A DNA stretch of 7,649 bases from Oscillospiraceae bacterium (GCA_017558545.1 JAFYUG010000160.1:1-7649), one strand, 5' to 3'; positions 1-5,865 are shown, numbered from the stretch's first letter. Numbers and translations: made by a program. The notes: generated from the letters alone by a model not told the origin.

Positions 1-126
1 GACCTTGAGGACATCCTTGCAAGCCGCCGCAGAGTTAAAAACATTATCGTCAGCGAGCTTAAGGCCGTGGGCAAAAAGTATGCTCAGGAGAGAAGAACCG
101 GCATAGTATACTCCGACGAAGTGTAA
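1..126 (+). CDS. Type IIA topoisomerase subunit A (ParC/GyrA family), end of the N-terminal catalytic half, truncated by an in-frame TAA
   Basis: The frame is open from the window edge and encodes 41 residues ending TGIVYSDEV before TAA at 124-126. Stretches such as DLEDILASRRRVKNIIVSEL and the following KKY/RRT segment match the end of the breakage-reunion/coiled-coil half of ParC/GyrA, just before the acidic linker. The 5' part lies outside the window. In this family the protein continues without interruption into the C-terminal DNA-wrapping domain, and here the same reading frame does continue after the stop (ELSEVEQVEEYP...). The stop therefore cuts the gene in its linker. Family assignment is from recognition of the sequence. 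Whether this is a real nonsense mutation, a sequence error or a functional split cannot be decided from the window. I do not assign parC or gyrA because the N-terminal part is missing. Confidence 0.8.
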   Translation, partial: DLEDILASRRRVKNIIVSELKAVGKKYAQERRTGIVYSDEV

Positions 127-147
127 GAGCTCAGCGAAGTTGAGCAG

Positions 148-849
148 GTGGAGGAATATCCCTGCACTCTCTTCCTCTCCAGGGAGGGCTATTTCAAGAA
201 AATCACTCCCCAGTCTCTGCGCATGAGCTCCGAGCAGAAGTATAAGGAAAATGACTCTCTTAAAACTTCCTTTGAGTCCAATAACCGCAATGAGCTTCTT
301 ATTTTCACCGATAAACAGCAGGTTTATAAATGCCGCGTAAGCGATTTTGAGGACACCAAGGCCAGCGTTTTGGGCGTATACCTGCCCACCAAGCTTGGCA
401 TGGACGAGGGCGAGAATGTTTTGGAGATGATAGACCCCGGCGATTACTCCAAGCAGCTTCTGCTCTTCTTTGAAAACGGCAAGTGCGCCCGCGTAACGCT
501 GGAAAGCTACGCCACCAAAACAAACCGCAAACGCCTCACCGGTGCTTACTCCGATAAGAGCCCCCTTCGCACCGTTATGCTTCTTGAGGACGAGTGCCAG
601 ATTGCCTGCTTCACCACGGAAGGCAGAGCCCTTGTTTTCAACACCGCCCTTATCCAGCCCAAAACCAGCCGCTCCACTCAGGGTGTTGGCATCATGAACA
701 TCAAGAGCAAGTGGAAGCTGGATTATGCGGAGAGACTTGAAAAGACCACCATACAAAATGTTGCCCGCTATCGCGTCCGCAGTGTGCCCGCCCTGGGTGC
801 TCTGCTGAAAGAAGAGGATAGGGGAGAGGAACAGATGAGCTTGCTCTGA
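148..849 (+). CDS. C-terminal beta-pinwheel domain of topoisomerase IV/gyrase subunit A, separated from its N-terminal half by a stop codon
   Basis: From GTG at 148 this encodes 233 residues. The same frame is already open from position 127, directly after the upstream TAA. The protein is a run of GyrA/ParC C-terminal repeats: LFLSREGYFKKITPQSLRM, a TDKQQVYKCRVSDFEDTKAS blade, LLLFFENGKCARV, TTEGRALVFN and STQGVGIM, ending with the EEDRGEEQMSLL tail common in clostridial subunits. This domain wraps DNA and steers strand passage by the A2B2 enzyme. I see no canonical GyrA box (QRRGGKG-like), which favours a ParC-type subunit. No Shine-Dalgarno sequence precedes GTG 148; reinitiation 21 nt after the TAA, or readthrough, would be needed to make this protein. 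A repaired gene would simply run from the window edge to 849. The next gene starts 22 bp downstream. Confidence 0.8.
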   Translation: MEEYPCTLFLSREGYFKKITPQSLRMSSEQKYKENDSLKTSFESNNRNELLIFTDKQQVYKCRVSDFEDTKASVLGVYLPTKLGMDEGENVLEMIDPGDYSKQLLLFFENGKCARVTLESYATKTNRKRLTGAYSDKSPLRTVMLLEDECQIACFTTEGRALVFNTALIQPKTSRSTQGVGIMNIKSKWKLDYAERLEKTTIQNVARYRVRSVPALGALLKEEDRGEEQMSLL

Positions 850-871
850 AACCGAAACGGAGGTTTTCAAT

Positions 872-1738
872 ATGGATGGAATAAAACTTAAGGAAAACGC
901 CATCATTTATTTGAAGATAATAGTTGGCTCCATTATTTATGCCGCCAGCTTCCGATTTTTCATCTATCCCAATGATGTTGTTCTCGGTGGCGTTGTTGGT
1001 ATAGCCACTATTCTCAATTACCTTACGGATCTTCCCGTCGGCGTAATGACCATAGTTTTCAACATCCCCCTTTTCATATTCTCATGGCGCCATTTGGGCT
1101 TGAAATTCCTTATTTCCAGCCTCATTGCCATGCTCATAAGCTCCACCTTGATGGACCTTATGGAGAATATCCATTTTGTGGCCACCACAGATCCCCTTTT
1201 GGCCTCCACCTTTGGCGGCGTTATAAAGGGCCTTGGCCTTGGCCTTATCTATTCCACTACCGCCACCGTTGGCGGCACGGATATAATCGCCAAGTTCCTG
1301 CGCAAAAAATATCAGCATATCAACTTCTCCACCTTCATTTTGATTATGGATGTGTTTATATTCCTGGTCTTCGCCCTTCTCTTCGGCAAGCTGGATAGCG
1401 CCATGTATAGCGCAATTTGTATGTTCATCACCACTCATGTGATTGACCTCATTCTCTACGGCGCTGTTAACAGTAAGGTTTGCTATATCATCACCGATGA
1501 ATCTGTGGCTTTGAAGGAGGCCATAACCGGCAAACTCCACCGCGGCGTCACCTATATCCACGGAGAGGGCGCATGGTCCGGCCAGCAGAAGAATATAATC
1601 CTCTGCGTTATTAAGCGAAGTCAGATTGTTGAGCTTAGAAAGCTGGTCAGAGATATAGACTCCAATGCCTTCATGATAGTTTCCGACTCCAGAGAAGTGT
1701 TCGGCAAGGGCTTCACCCATATTGCCGACGAGAATTGA
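872..1738 (+). CDS. YitT family membrane protein (YitT/DUF161 membrane domain plus DUF2179)
   Basis: This encodes 288 residues with a clear GGAGG ribosome binding site at 859-863, 8 nt before ATG. The first ~200 residues are hydrophobic, with about six or seven membrane segments (roughly 12-30, 38-54, 57-73, 78-96, 110-130, 150-172 and 177-197). Family-typical features are FRFFIYPNDVVLGGVVGIA near the start and STTATVGGTDIIAKFL around residues 125-140. Residues ~200-288 form a soluble domain (VCYIITDE, then HRGVTYIHGEGAWSG and KNIILCVIKRSQIVELRKLVRDID), matching DUF2179. Many clostridial genomes carry several YitT paralogues and their transport or regulatory function is not established, so I give no substrate. 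The TGA stop lies immediately before the lipoprotein start, which suggests translational coupling. Its position 22 bp after the topoisomerase fragment suggests a shared transcript. Confidence 0.93.
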   Translation: MDGIKLKENAIIYLKIIVGSIIYAASFRFFIYPNDVVLGGVVGIATILNYLTDLPVGVMTIVFNIPLFIFSWRHLGLKFLISSLIAMLISSTLMDLMENIHFVATTDPLLASTFGGVIKGLGLGLIYSTTATVGGTDIIAKFLRKKYQHINFSTFILIMDVFIFLVFALLFGKLDSAMYSAICMFITTHVIDLILYGAVNSKVCYIITDESVALKEAITGKLHRGVTYIHGEGAWSGQQKNIILCVIKRSQIVELRKLVRDIDSNAFMIVSDSREVFGKGFTHIADEN

Positions 1739-1743
1739 AAACT

Positions 1744-3315
1744 ATGAAAAACAAAAGATTATTTTTGATATTCGCTCTGCTGTGCGCTGTGGTGCTCATC
1801 TCCGGCTGCGGCCTTTTCAGCTCGGAGTACTATGTGTCCGAGCCCTTTGAGGTGGAAAGCGGCCTAGTCTACGGCGGAGAAAGAGAAGTTAAAAATGCTG
1901 CCGCTTTGAAAAGCGCTTTGATGGAGCTTATTCAGGCAGGGGAGAATCGCGGAAGCTTCCGCTTCAGCAATTATAGCGGCTCCATCGTGGATGATTTATC
2001 GGATATAAGCCGGGAAATCCGCACGGAAAATCCCCTTGGCGCATACGCCGTTGATAGCATAAGCTATGACACCAACCGCATTCTCAGCTACTATGTGGCA
2101 GATGTAGATATCAGCTATAAGGTGAGCAAGGAAGATATTTTGTCCATTGTGAACATCTCCGATGCCGATGAGCTGAAGGGCTATATCTATGATGCGCTGG
2201 ATAACTATTACGGCGAATTGGTGTTCAGGGTATATTCCCCCGAGATTGATGGCGCTTATATCAGCTCCTACATAGAGCAGTGCTATTATTCCGATCCCCT
2301 TTTCATGGTGGAAGTCCCGGAAATAGCTGTGAGAGCCTATCCCCAAAGCGGAAGTGAGCGTATATTTGTCCTTGAGCTTAATTATCCTAAGGACATACAG
2401 CATATGAAGGAAATGGAGTATACCCTCCGCGCAAGAGCAACGGAAATGGCCATGTCTCTGGGACAGGATACCCCCTTTGGCTATGTGGTGCGCTGTGCCA
2501 CCAGCCTTGCGAAAATGTGCCATAACTCCACCCAGCTCAGCGAGCAGCCTCAAACTGCCTATGGCTGTCTTGTTGACGGAAGCGAGAATCCCCTTGCCAT
2601 GGCTTTGGGCTACAAGGCTCTTTGCGATAGCCTTGGCATCAGCTGCTACGTTGTGAAGGGTGAGGAAAAATTCACCAACACCGAGCATTTTTGGAATATT
2701 ATCGGTATTTACGGCGAATATTATCACATGGATGTAAGCCGTTATTATCAGGATTCTTCCTATGCCATAATGCTTAGCGATAAGGACCTGAGCTATCGAT
2801 ATGATTGGGATGAAAGTGCTTATCCCCAGTGCGACGGTCCTCTTGGCCCGGAGGCGGTTTATTACGGAACTGTGCCTGTTGAAACCCCTGCGCTCCCAAG
2901 TCCCAGTCTCAGTCCTACGCCTACGCCTACGCCCAGCCAGTCTCCCACTCCCACGCCCGACACCTCGCCTTCTCCCAGCTTATCTCCTTCCCCTGAGCTA
3001 AGTCCGGAAGTAAGTCCCGAGAAAAGCCCGGAACAGAGCCCGGAAATTGAGCCGGATGTAAGTTCTTCACCTCAAGTGAGCCCCTCCGCTTCTCCCAATG
3101 TGGATGATGAAGATGAGCATGATAGCGAGCATAGCCCCGCTGTAAGCTGGAGCCCCGCTCCTTCCTTCAGCCCCGCTCCCTCGGAAAGCCCGGCGGCCAG
3201 CTGGAGCCCCGAACCCAGCCTCAGCCCCGATGCAGGCGAGAGTCCCTCCGGCGGAGAAGAAAAGGACGAAGGGGAGAAAAATGGGACTCCCACGCCTACA
3301 AAACCTGTTGGATAA
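1744..3315 (+). CDS. Lipoprotein with a Cys-less transglutaminase-like domain and a Ser/Pro-rich C-terminal tail
   Basis: From ATG 1744 this is 523 residues. A TTG at 1735, overlapping the upstream TGA, would add three residues. The N-terminus is a lipoprotein signal with lipobox LISGC, so Cys22 would be lipidated and the protein surface-exposed. Residues ~25-260 are unfamiliar. Residues ~272-345 resemble a transglutaminase/protease core: AYGCLVDG, then YKALCDSLGISCYVV, EHFWNIIGIYGEYYHMDVSRY. His315 and Asp330 align with the triad, but Pro283 occupies the usual Cys position, so classical catalysis looks unlikely. Residues ~379-523 are low-complexity PSPS/SPTPTP/SPE with an acidic DDEDEHD patch, like a flexible wall-spanning or spacer region. 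The gene is probably cotranscribed with yitT. No hairpin terminator separates it from the tRNA-Gly promoter 20 bp downstream. The domain call is by motif, and the substrate or partner is unknown. Confidence 0.85.
   Translation: MKNKRLFLIFALLCAVVLISGCGLFSSEYYVSEPFEVESGLVYGGEREVKNAAALKSALMELIQAGENRGSFRFSNYSGSIVDDLSDISREIRTENPLGAYAVDSISYDTNRILSYYVADVDISYKVSKEDILSIVNISDADELKGYIYDALDNYYGELVFRVYSPEIDGAYISSYIEQCYYSDPLFMVEVPEIAVRAYPQSGSERIFVLELNYPKDIQHMKEMEYTLRARATEMAMSLGQDTPFGYVVRCATSLAKMCHNSTQLSEQPQTAYGCLVDGSENPLAMALGYKALCDSLGISCYVVKGEEKFTNTEHFWNIIGIYGEYYHMDVSRYYQDSSYAIMLSDKDLSYRYDWDESAYPQCDGPLGPEAVYYGTVPVETPALPSPSLSPTPTPTPSQSPTPTPDTSPSPSLSPSPELSPEVSPEKSPEQSPEIEPDVSSSPQVSPSASPNVDDEDEHDSEHSPAVSWSPAPSFSPAPSESPAASWSPEPSLSPDAGESPSGGEEKDEGEKNGTPTPTKPVG
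2878..3306 (+). repeat. Low-complexity Ser/Pro-rich coding region (lipoprotein tail)
   Basis: About 145 codons are dominated by Ser, Pro, Thr and Glu. An early block is built of SPTPTP units, a middle block of SPE units (LSPEVSPEKSPEQSPE), and a later block of SWSPAPSFSPAPSESP-type units. The DNA shows the matching degenerate direct repeats (cctacg, agcccc, cccag). Such regions are prone to slippage and length variation between strains. The opposite-strand open frame here is a composition artefact. Confidence 0.85.
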
Positions 3316-3334
3316 AAATATTTTAAAATAACTA

Positions 3335-3362
3335 TTGACAAATTTCTCGGATGTGCTATACT
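3335..3362 (+). promoter_or_regulatory. Sigma-A type promoter of tRNA-Gly
   Basis: A perfect -35 TTGACA (3335-3340) is followed by a 16-nt spacer and TATACT (3357-3362), with an extended -10 TG at 3354-3355. The predicted transcription start is near 3369, about 14 nt before the mature tRNA 5' end. Confidence 0.85.
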
Positions 3363-3382
3363 AATTAGGCGCTGTGAAATGC

Positions 3383-3458
3383 GCGGCTGTAGCTCATCCG
3401 GTAGAGCGCCACCTTGCCAAGGTGGAGGTAGCGAGTTCGAGCCTCGTCAGCCGCTCCA
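3383..3458 (+). tRNA. tRNA-Gly (anticodon GCC), CCA encoded
   Basis: The cloverleaf is complete. The acceptor is GCGGCTG/CAGCCGC with discriminator T at 3455 and a genomic CCA at 3456-3458. The D arm is GCTC/GAGC. The anticodon stem CCACC/GGTGG carries loop TTGCCAA, placing GCC at 3416-3418, which reads GGC and GGU. The T arm is GCGAG/CTCGT with loop TTCGAGC. It has its own promoter and a strong terminator, so it is a single-gene transcript that may also receive read-through from the lipoprotein gene. Confidence 0.97.
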
Positions 3459-3495
3459 AAAAAGGACTTCCAAAAGGAAGTCCTTTTTCGTTTTT
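3458..3495 (+). terminator. Intrinsic terminator of tRNA-Gly
   Basis: The perfect stem GGACTTCC (3464-3471) / GGAAGTCC (3476-3483) has an AAAA loop. It is extended by A-tract/T-tract pairing and followed by TTTTTCGTTTTT. Confidence 0.93.
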
Positions 3496-3545
3496 AAACT
3501 CTGCGCCCGGTCGGTATGACAAGTGGGGCGGGGGCTTGTTCCCAC

Positions 3546-3577
3546 CACCGTAGGGGTCGGCGTCCCCGACGACCCGT
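3546..3577 (+). repeat. CACCGTAGGG-type hairpin repeat, copy 1
   Basis: A CACCGTAGGGG lead is followed by a short dyad (GTCGG/CCGAC at 3556-3560 and 3566-3570). The same lead recurs at 3654 with a different stem. It lies in the gene-free stretch between tRNA-Gly and proC. Confidence 0.55.
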
Positions 3578-3580
3578 TTG

Positions 3581-3629
3581 CCCTCTCAGTCAGCTTCGCT
3601 GACAGCTCCCCCAGAGGGGGAGCCTTTGG
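3581..3629 (+). repeat. Double-hairpin intergenic repeat (CTCAGTCAGC...GAGCC type), copy 1
   Basis: Two adjacent perfect hairpins are present: GTCAGC-TTC-GCTGAC (3589-3603) and GCTCCCCC-AGA-GGGGGAGC (3605-3623), flanked by CCCTCTCA and CTTTGG. Related elements with different but still self-complementary stems lie at 7509-7555 (inverted) and 7563-7621. I recognise this style of repeat as common between genes of gut Clostridia. No gene is needed to explain it. Confidence 0.75.
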
Positions 3630-3653
3630 ATGCGTGATTTTTGGTTTACGCAT

Positions 3654-3684
3654 CACCGTAGGGAACGGTCTTGACCGTTCCGCC
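3654..3684 (+). repeat. CACCGTAGGG-type hairpin repeat, copy 2
   Basis: The CACCGTAGGG lead is followed by the perfect dyad GGAACGGTC (3662-3670) / GACCGTTCC (3673-3681). It shares its lead with the copy at 3546, but the stem sequence is different. Confidence 0.6.
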
Positions 3685-3696
3685 GGTAGGGGGTTA

Positions 3697-3734
3697 CGGA
3701 TTGCCACGTCGGCCTTTGGCCTTCTCGCAATGAC
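3697..3734 (-). repeat. GTCATTGCGA...TGGCAATCCG palindromic repeat, copy 1
   Basis: On the minus strand it reads GTCATTGCGA, then a GGCC-AAA-GGCC hairpin, then TGGCAATCCG. The ends form an ATTGC/GCAAT stem. Three further copies are at 3909, 5704 and 5802. Confidence 0.8.
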
Positions 3735-3764
3735 TATATTTTTACTCTGTGCTATTTGTAGGGC

Positions 3765-3812
3765 GTCGGTGCGTTAAGAAAACATGCCGGTGGCATGGTT
3801 TTAGCAACCGAC
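3765..3812. repeat. Nested inverted repeat in intergenic DNA
   Basis: The inner hairpin AAAACATGCC-GGT-GGCATGGTTTT (3779-3802) sits inside an outer dyad GTCGGTGC (3765-3772) / GCAACCGAC (3804-3812). A CGGCCATGCCGCG segment just downstream is also partly self-complementary. The rest of 3813-3908 shows nothing recognisable. It could be a degraded repeat or a structured transcript; function is unknown. Confidence 0.5.
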
Positions 3813-3908
3813 CGCAGCGGCCATGCCGCGAGGAGGGAAGATGTTGGGGTGCTTGGTAGTTAAATTATGCTGATAGTCCCGACCTCGGCGCGCCACCCGC
3901 AGGGGCTA

Positions 3909-3944
3909 CGGATTGCCATGTCGCCTACAGCTCCTCGCAATGAC
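3909..3944 (-). repeat. GTCATTGCGA...TGGCAATCCG palindromic repeat, copy 2
   Basis: It has the same ends as the copy at 3697 and the same orientation (TGCCATG variant at the inner end). The central stem is weaker. Both copies are followed by TGACTATA. Confidence 0.78.
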
Positions 3945-3993
3945 TATAATTTCAGCGAATACTTCTTCCCTCTTACCTATTACTTATTACTTC

Positions 3994-4024
3994 AAATGCA
4001 GGCGAACTGCCTTTGCCTGCATTT
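3994..4024. terminator. Hairpin upstream of the proC promoter, possible terminator
   Basis: The perfect 10-bp dyad AAATGCAGGC (3994-4003) / GCCTGCATTT (4015-4024) has an 11-nt loop and a short T run. No gene clearly feeds into it, so it may insulate proC from upstream transcription or be another repeat. Confidence 0.45.
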
Positions 4025-4035
4025 TGCATTGCCCC

Positions 4036-4064
4036 TTGTAAGATGATGCCAAAAGTGGTAAAAT
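4036..4064 (+). promoter_or_regulatory. Promoter of proC-rhomboid unit
   Basis: TTGTAA (4036-4041), a 17-nt spacer and TAAAAT (4059-4064) with an extended -10 TGG at 4056-4058. The predicted start near 4071 gives a leader of about 27 nt that contains the proC ribosome binding site. Confidence 0.7.
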
Positions 4065-4097
4065 ATGCTATTAGGAATAAATTTATGGGAGAGCGCC

Positions 4098-4892
4098 ATG
4101 AATAAGATAGCTTTTATAGGCACCGGCAATATGGGCGGAGCCATTGTCCGCGCCGTTTGCAAAACCATCGACCCTCAGAAGGTCTATATTTCTAACCGCA
4201 GCCATAATAAGGCCGAGGACTTGGCCGAAGAATGCTCCTGCCGGGTTTGCTATGATAATCTCACCGCTGCAAAGGGCGCAGATTTCATCTTCCTTGGCGT
4301 GAAGCCTTGGCAGATTATAGATGTTATCCGCGAAATTGATGCTGTTCTCACAGGCAGAGAGGTAATAGTTTCCATGGCCGCAGGCGTTCCCGGCTATGCC
4401 ATGGCAGAGGCTCTGCCCAAGGGCAACGCCGTTATCCGCATTCTCCCCAACACCCCCAGCGCCATTGGCGAGGGCTTGGTGCTCATTGCTCCCCATGATA
4501 ATGCCGAGGAGAGCATGGTCAGAGAGCTTGAAGAAATTCTCGCAGGCTGCGGAATGCTTGGCCGCACCGATGAGGAGCACGCCGAAGCCGGCATGACCGT
4601 TGGCGGCTGCACCCCTGCATTCACCTATATTTTCATCGAGGCTCTGGCCGATGGCGGCGTCAGAGCCGGTCTCAAGCGCTCCGATGCCATGCTTTGGGCG
4701 GCTCAGGCCGTTGCAGGCGCTGCAAAAATGGTAATCGAAAGCGGAGAGCATCCCGGCGCACTTAAAGATGCGGTCTGCTCCCCCAAGGGCGCAACCATGG
4801 AGGGCATCAAAACTCTCGAAATGAACGCTTTCCGCGGCGGCGTTATGGAGGCCGTTGTGGTGGCCGCCAAGCGCAGCGCCGGATTGGCATAA
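4098..4892 (+). CDS. proC: Pyrroline-5-carboxylate reductase
   Basis: This encodes 264 residues, the normal length for the family. It catalyses the last step of proline synthesis, NAD(P)H-dependent reduction of 1-pyrroline-5-carboxylate to proline, in the cytoplasm. The N-terminal Rossmann fold has GTGNMG (G8xG10xxG13). FLGVKPWQ, a SMAAGVP segment and RILPNTPSAIGEG are typical, and the C-terminal dimerisation region has GGCTPAF and the signature CSPKGATMEGIKTLE (227-241). That signature differs slightly from the usual SPGGTT. I chose ATG 4098 because GGGAG lies at 4087-4091, 6 nt before it, and the Rossmann strand begins at once. Upstream in-frame starts would add a non-conserved extension. 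The gene has its own promoter and is followed after 37 bp by the rhomboid gene, probably as one transcript. Confidence 0.96.
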   Translation: MNKIAFIGTGNMGGAIVRAVCKTIDPQKVYISNRSHNKAEDLAEECSCRVCYDNLTAAKGADFIFLGVKPWQIIDVIREIDAVLTGREVIVSMAAGVPGYAMAEALPKGNAVIRILPNTPSAIGEGLVLIAPHDNAEESMVRELEEILAGCGMLGRTDEEHAEAGMTVGGCTPAFTYIFIEALADGGVRAGLKRSDAMLWAAQAVAGAAKMVIESGEHPGALKDAVCSPKGATMEGIKTLEMNAFRGGVMEAVVVAAKRSAGLA

Positions 4893-4929
4893 ATTATTAA
4901 TCCAAAAGTGTAGAAAGAGGATTTTTACA

Positions 4930-5520
4930 TTGGCAAGCAAGAAAAAGAAACAAAAAAGAAGCCTGCTTCAATATAACGCCCCCACAACCTTGACCTTCAC
5001 CCTTTTGTGCCTTTTCGTGCTGTTTCTGGATTTTATAACCTCCGGCAACTCCACGGCCAAGCTCTTTTGCGTCTACCGCTGGGATATGAAGGAAATTTTG
5101 GGCTATGTGCGATTGTTCACCCATGTGCTGGGACATAGCGACTTCTCCCACCTCACCGGAAATCTGGTGCTTATGCTGGTGGTTGGCCCCGCCCTTGAAG
5201 AGCGCTACGGCAGCGGCAATATGTGGTGGGCAATAGTGGTCACCGCCTTGGTCTCCGGTATGATCCAGTGCCTTTTCTTCCCCGGCAGTGCCCTTATGGG
5301 AGCCAGCGGCATAGTATTCATGATGATAATCATGTCCTCTCTGGGCGGCATGAGAGGCGGCATACCCATAACCTTGATTTTGGTGTTTATTATCTATATA
5401 GGCGGCGAGGTCTATACCGGCATCAAAACCAGCGATAATATTTCCCAGATTACACATATCGTCGGCGGCATTTGCGGCGCCATTATGGGAATAGGCATGA
5501 GAGTCAGAGGAATTAGATAA
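4930..5520 (+). CDS. Small rhomboid family intramembrane serine protease
   Basis: From TTG 4930 this encodes 196 residues. An AAAGAGG site at 4914-4920 sits 9 nt before it, whereas more upstream starts would overlap proC. The product begins with a very basic cytoplasmic stretch (SKKKKQKR) followed by membrane segments. The catalytic features of rhomboids are present: HLTGN (His74, Asn78), GASG with Ser126, and THIVGG with His176 giving the Ser-His dyad. LEERYGSG follows the HxxxN helix, as in the family. Rhomboids cleave membrane proteins within or near transmembrane helices. The substrate is unknown; the association with proC looks like transcriptional convenience rather than shared function. 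The length corresponds to a minimal six-helix core with no extra domain. A hairpin terminator follows the stop codon. Confidence 0.93.
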   Translation: MASKKKKQKRSLLQYNAPTTLTFTLLCLFVLFLDFITSGNSTAKLFCVYRWDMKEILGYVRLFTHVLGHSDFSHLTGNLVLMLVVGPALEERYGSGNMWWAIVVTALVSGMIQCLFFPGSALMGASGIVFMMIIMSSLGGMRGGIPITLILVFIIYIGGEVYTGIKTSDNISQITHIVGGICGAIMGIGMRVRGIR

Positions 5521-5523
5521 AAT

Positions 5524-5561
5524 AAAAAAAGCATTTTTGAGCGATTTTCGCTCAAAAATGC
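5524..5561. terminator. Bidirectional intrinsic terminator after the rhomboid gene
   Basis: The perfect 13-bp stem GCATTTTTGAGCG (5531-5543) / CGCTCAAAAATGC (5549-5561) has an ATTTT loop. The A7 tract before it gives a T tract on the minus strand. On the plus strand the T run is weaker (ATTGATTTT). It can end both the proC-rhomboid transcript and any leftward transcript from the DUF4349 gene. Confidence 0.85.
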
Positions 5562-5574
5562 ATTGATTTTAACG

Positions 5575-5600
5575 TGCAGGGGGCCCTTTGCCCCCCTACA
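5575..5600 (-). repeat. TGTAGGGG-type hairpin repeat
   Basis: On the minus strand TGTAGGGGGGC is followed by AAAG and GCCCCCTGCA, a GC-rich hairpin with a TGTAGGGG lead like the CACCGTAGGG elements at 3546 and 3654. Positions 5601-5638 hold nothing recognisable. Confidence 0.45.
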
Positions 5601-5638
5601 CACGCCCCCGCTACTCTATCTCGTAAGATGGCAGCATA

Positions 5639-5701
5639 GTTTTTTGACAGGCTGAAAAGGCAGATGCATTGCATCTGCCTTTTTTCAGAGTGTCAAAGAA
5701 C
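5639..5701. terminator. Long near-perfect inverted repeat with terminator core
   Basis: The core AAAAGGCAGATGC (5655-5667) / GCATCTGCCTTTTTT (5671-5685) with a 3-nt loop looks like a rho-independent terminator in both directions. The dyad extends outward, with few mismatches, through GTTTTTTGACAGGCTG on the left and CAGAGTGTCAAAGAAC on the right, giving arms of about 29 nt. This is longer than a terminator needs and suggests a palindromic repeat. Confidence 0.75.
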
Positions 5702-5703
5702 TT

Positions 5704-5742
5704 GTCATTGCGAACCAGTCCGCAGACTGGTGTGGCAATCCG
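5704..5742 (+). repeat. GTCATTGCGA...TGGCAATCCG palindromic repeat, copy 3
   Basis: GTCATTGCGA, then a 7-bp hairpin ACCAGTC-CGCA-GACTGGT, then GTGGCAATCCG. It is in opposite orientation to the other three copies and has the strongest central stem. Confidence 0.82.
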
Positions 5743-5801
5743 TCTCCAAAATGTTCAGATTTTGCTTTAAATACATGAAAAACTGCCGGTTTTAGAGGGC
5801 G

Positions 5802-5835
5802 CGGATTGCCACGTCGCTTCGCTCCTCGCAATGAC
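5802..5835 (-). repeat. GTCATTGCGA...TGGCAATCCG palindromic repeat, copy 4
   Basis: On the minus strand it reads GTCATTGCGAGGAGCGAAGCGACGTGGCAATCCG. Together with the copy at 5704 it gives a 132-bp unit with perfect 10-bp inverted ends (GTCATTGCGA at 5704-5713, TCGCAATGAC at 5826-5835). The unit ends 30 bp after the stop of the DUF4349 gene. Confidence 0.8.
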
Positions 5836-5865
5836 TGTATTTATTAGACCACTTTTTGAATTTAC

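Noticed and set aside
124..126. Stop-codon reassignment or programmed recoding at the TAA
   Set aside because: TAA ends the lipoprotein, proC and rhomboid genes in this window, and no selenocysteine or pyrrolysine context applies to TAA.
1082..1720. Long minus-strand open frame opposite the yitT gene
   Set aside because: It is a shadow of the yitT codon usage; it has no ribosome binding site and no recognisable domain, whereas the plus frame is a clear family member.
1996..2727. 243-residue minus-strand frame opposite the lipoprotein gene
   Set aside because: Antisense shadow. The plus frame has a lipobox and a transglutaminase-like core.
3523..3777. 84-residue frame (and a minus-strand one at 3447-3707) between tRNA-Gly and proC
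   Set aside because: Both run through hairpin repeats and, on the minus strand, through the tRNA. No ribosome binding site and no protein-like conservation.
4083..4940. 285-residue minus-strand frame opposite proC
   Set aside because: Antisense shadow, rich in Ala, Gly, His and Asn as expected from complementing the proC codons.
5644..5649. TTGACA as a promoter -35 for a small RNA
   Set aside because: No -10-like hexamer occurs at 16-18 nt; the sequence is part of the long inverted repeat.
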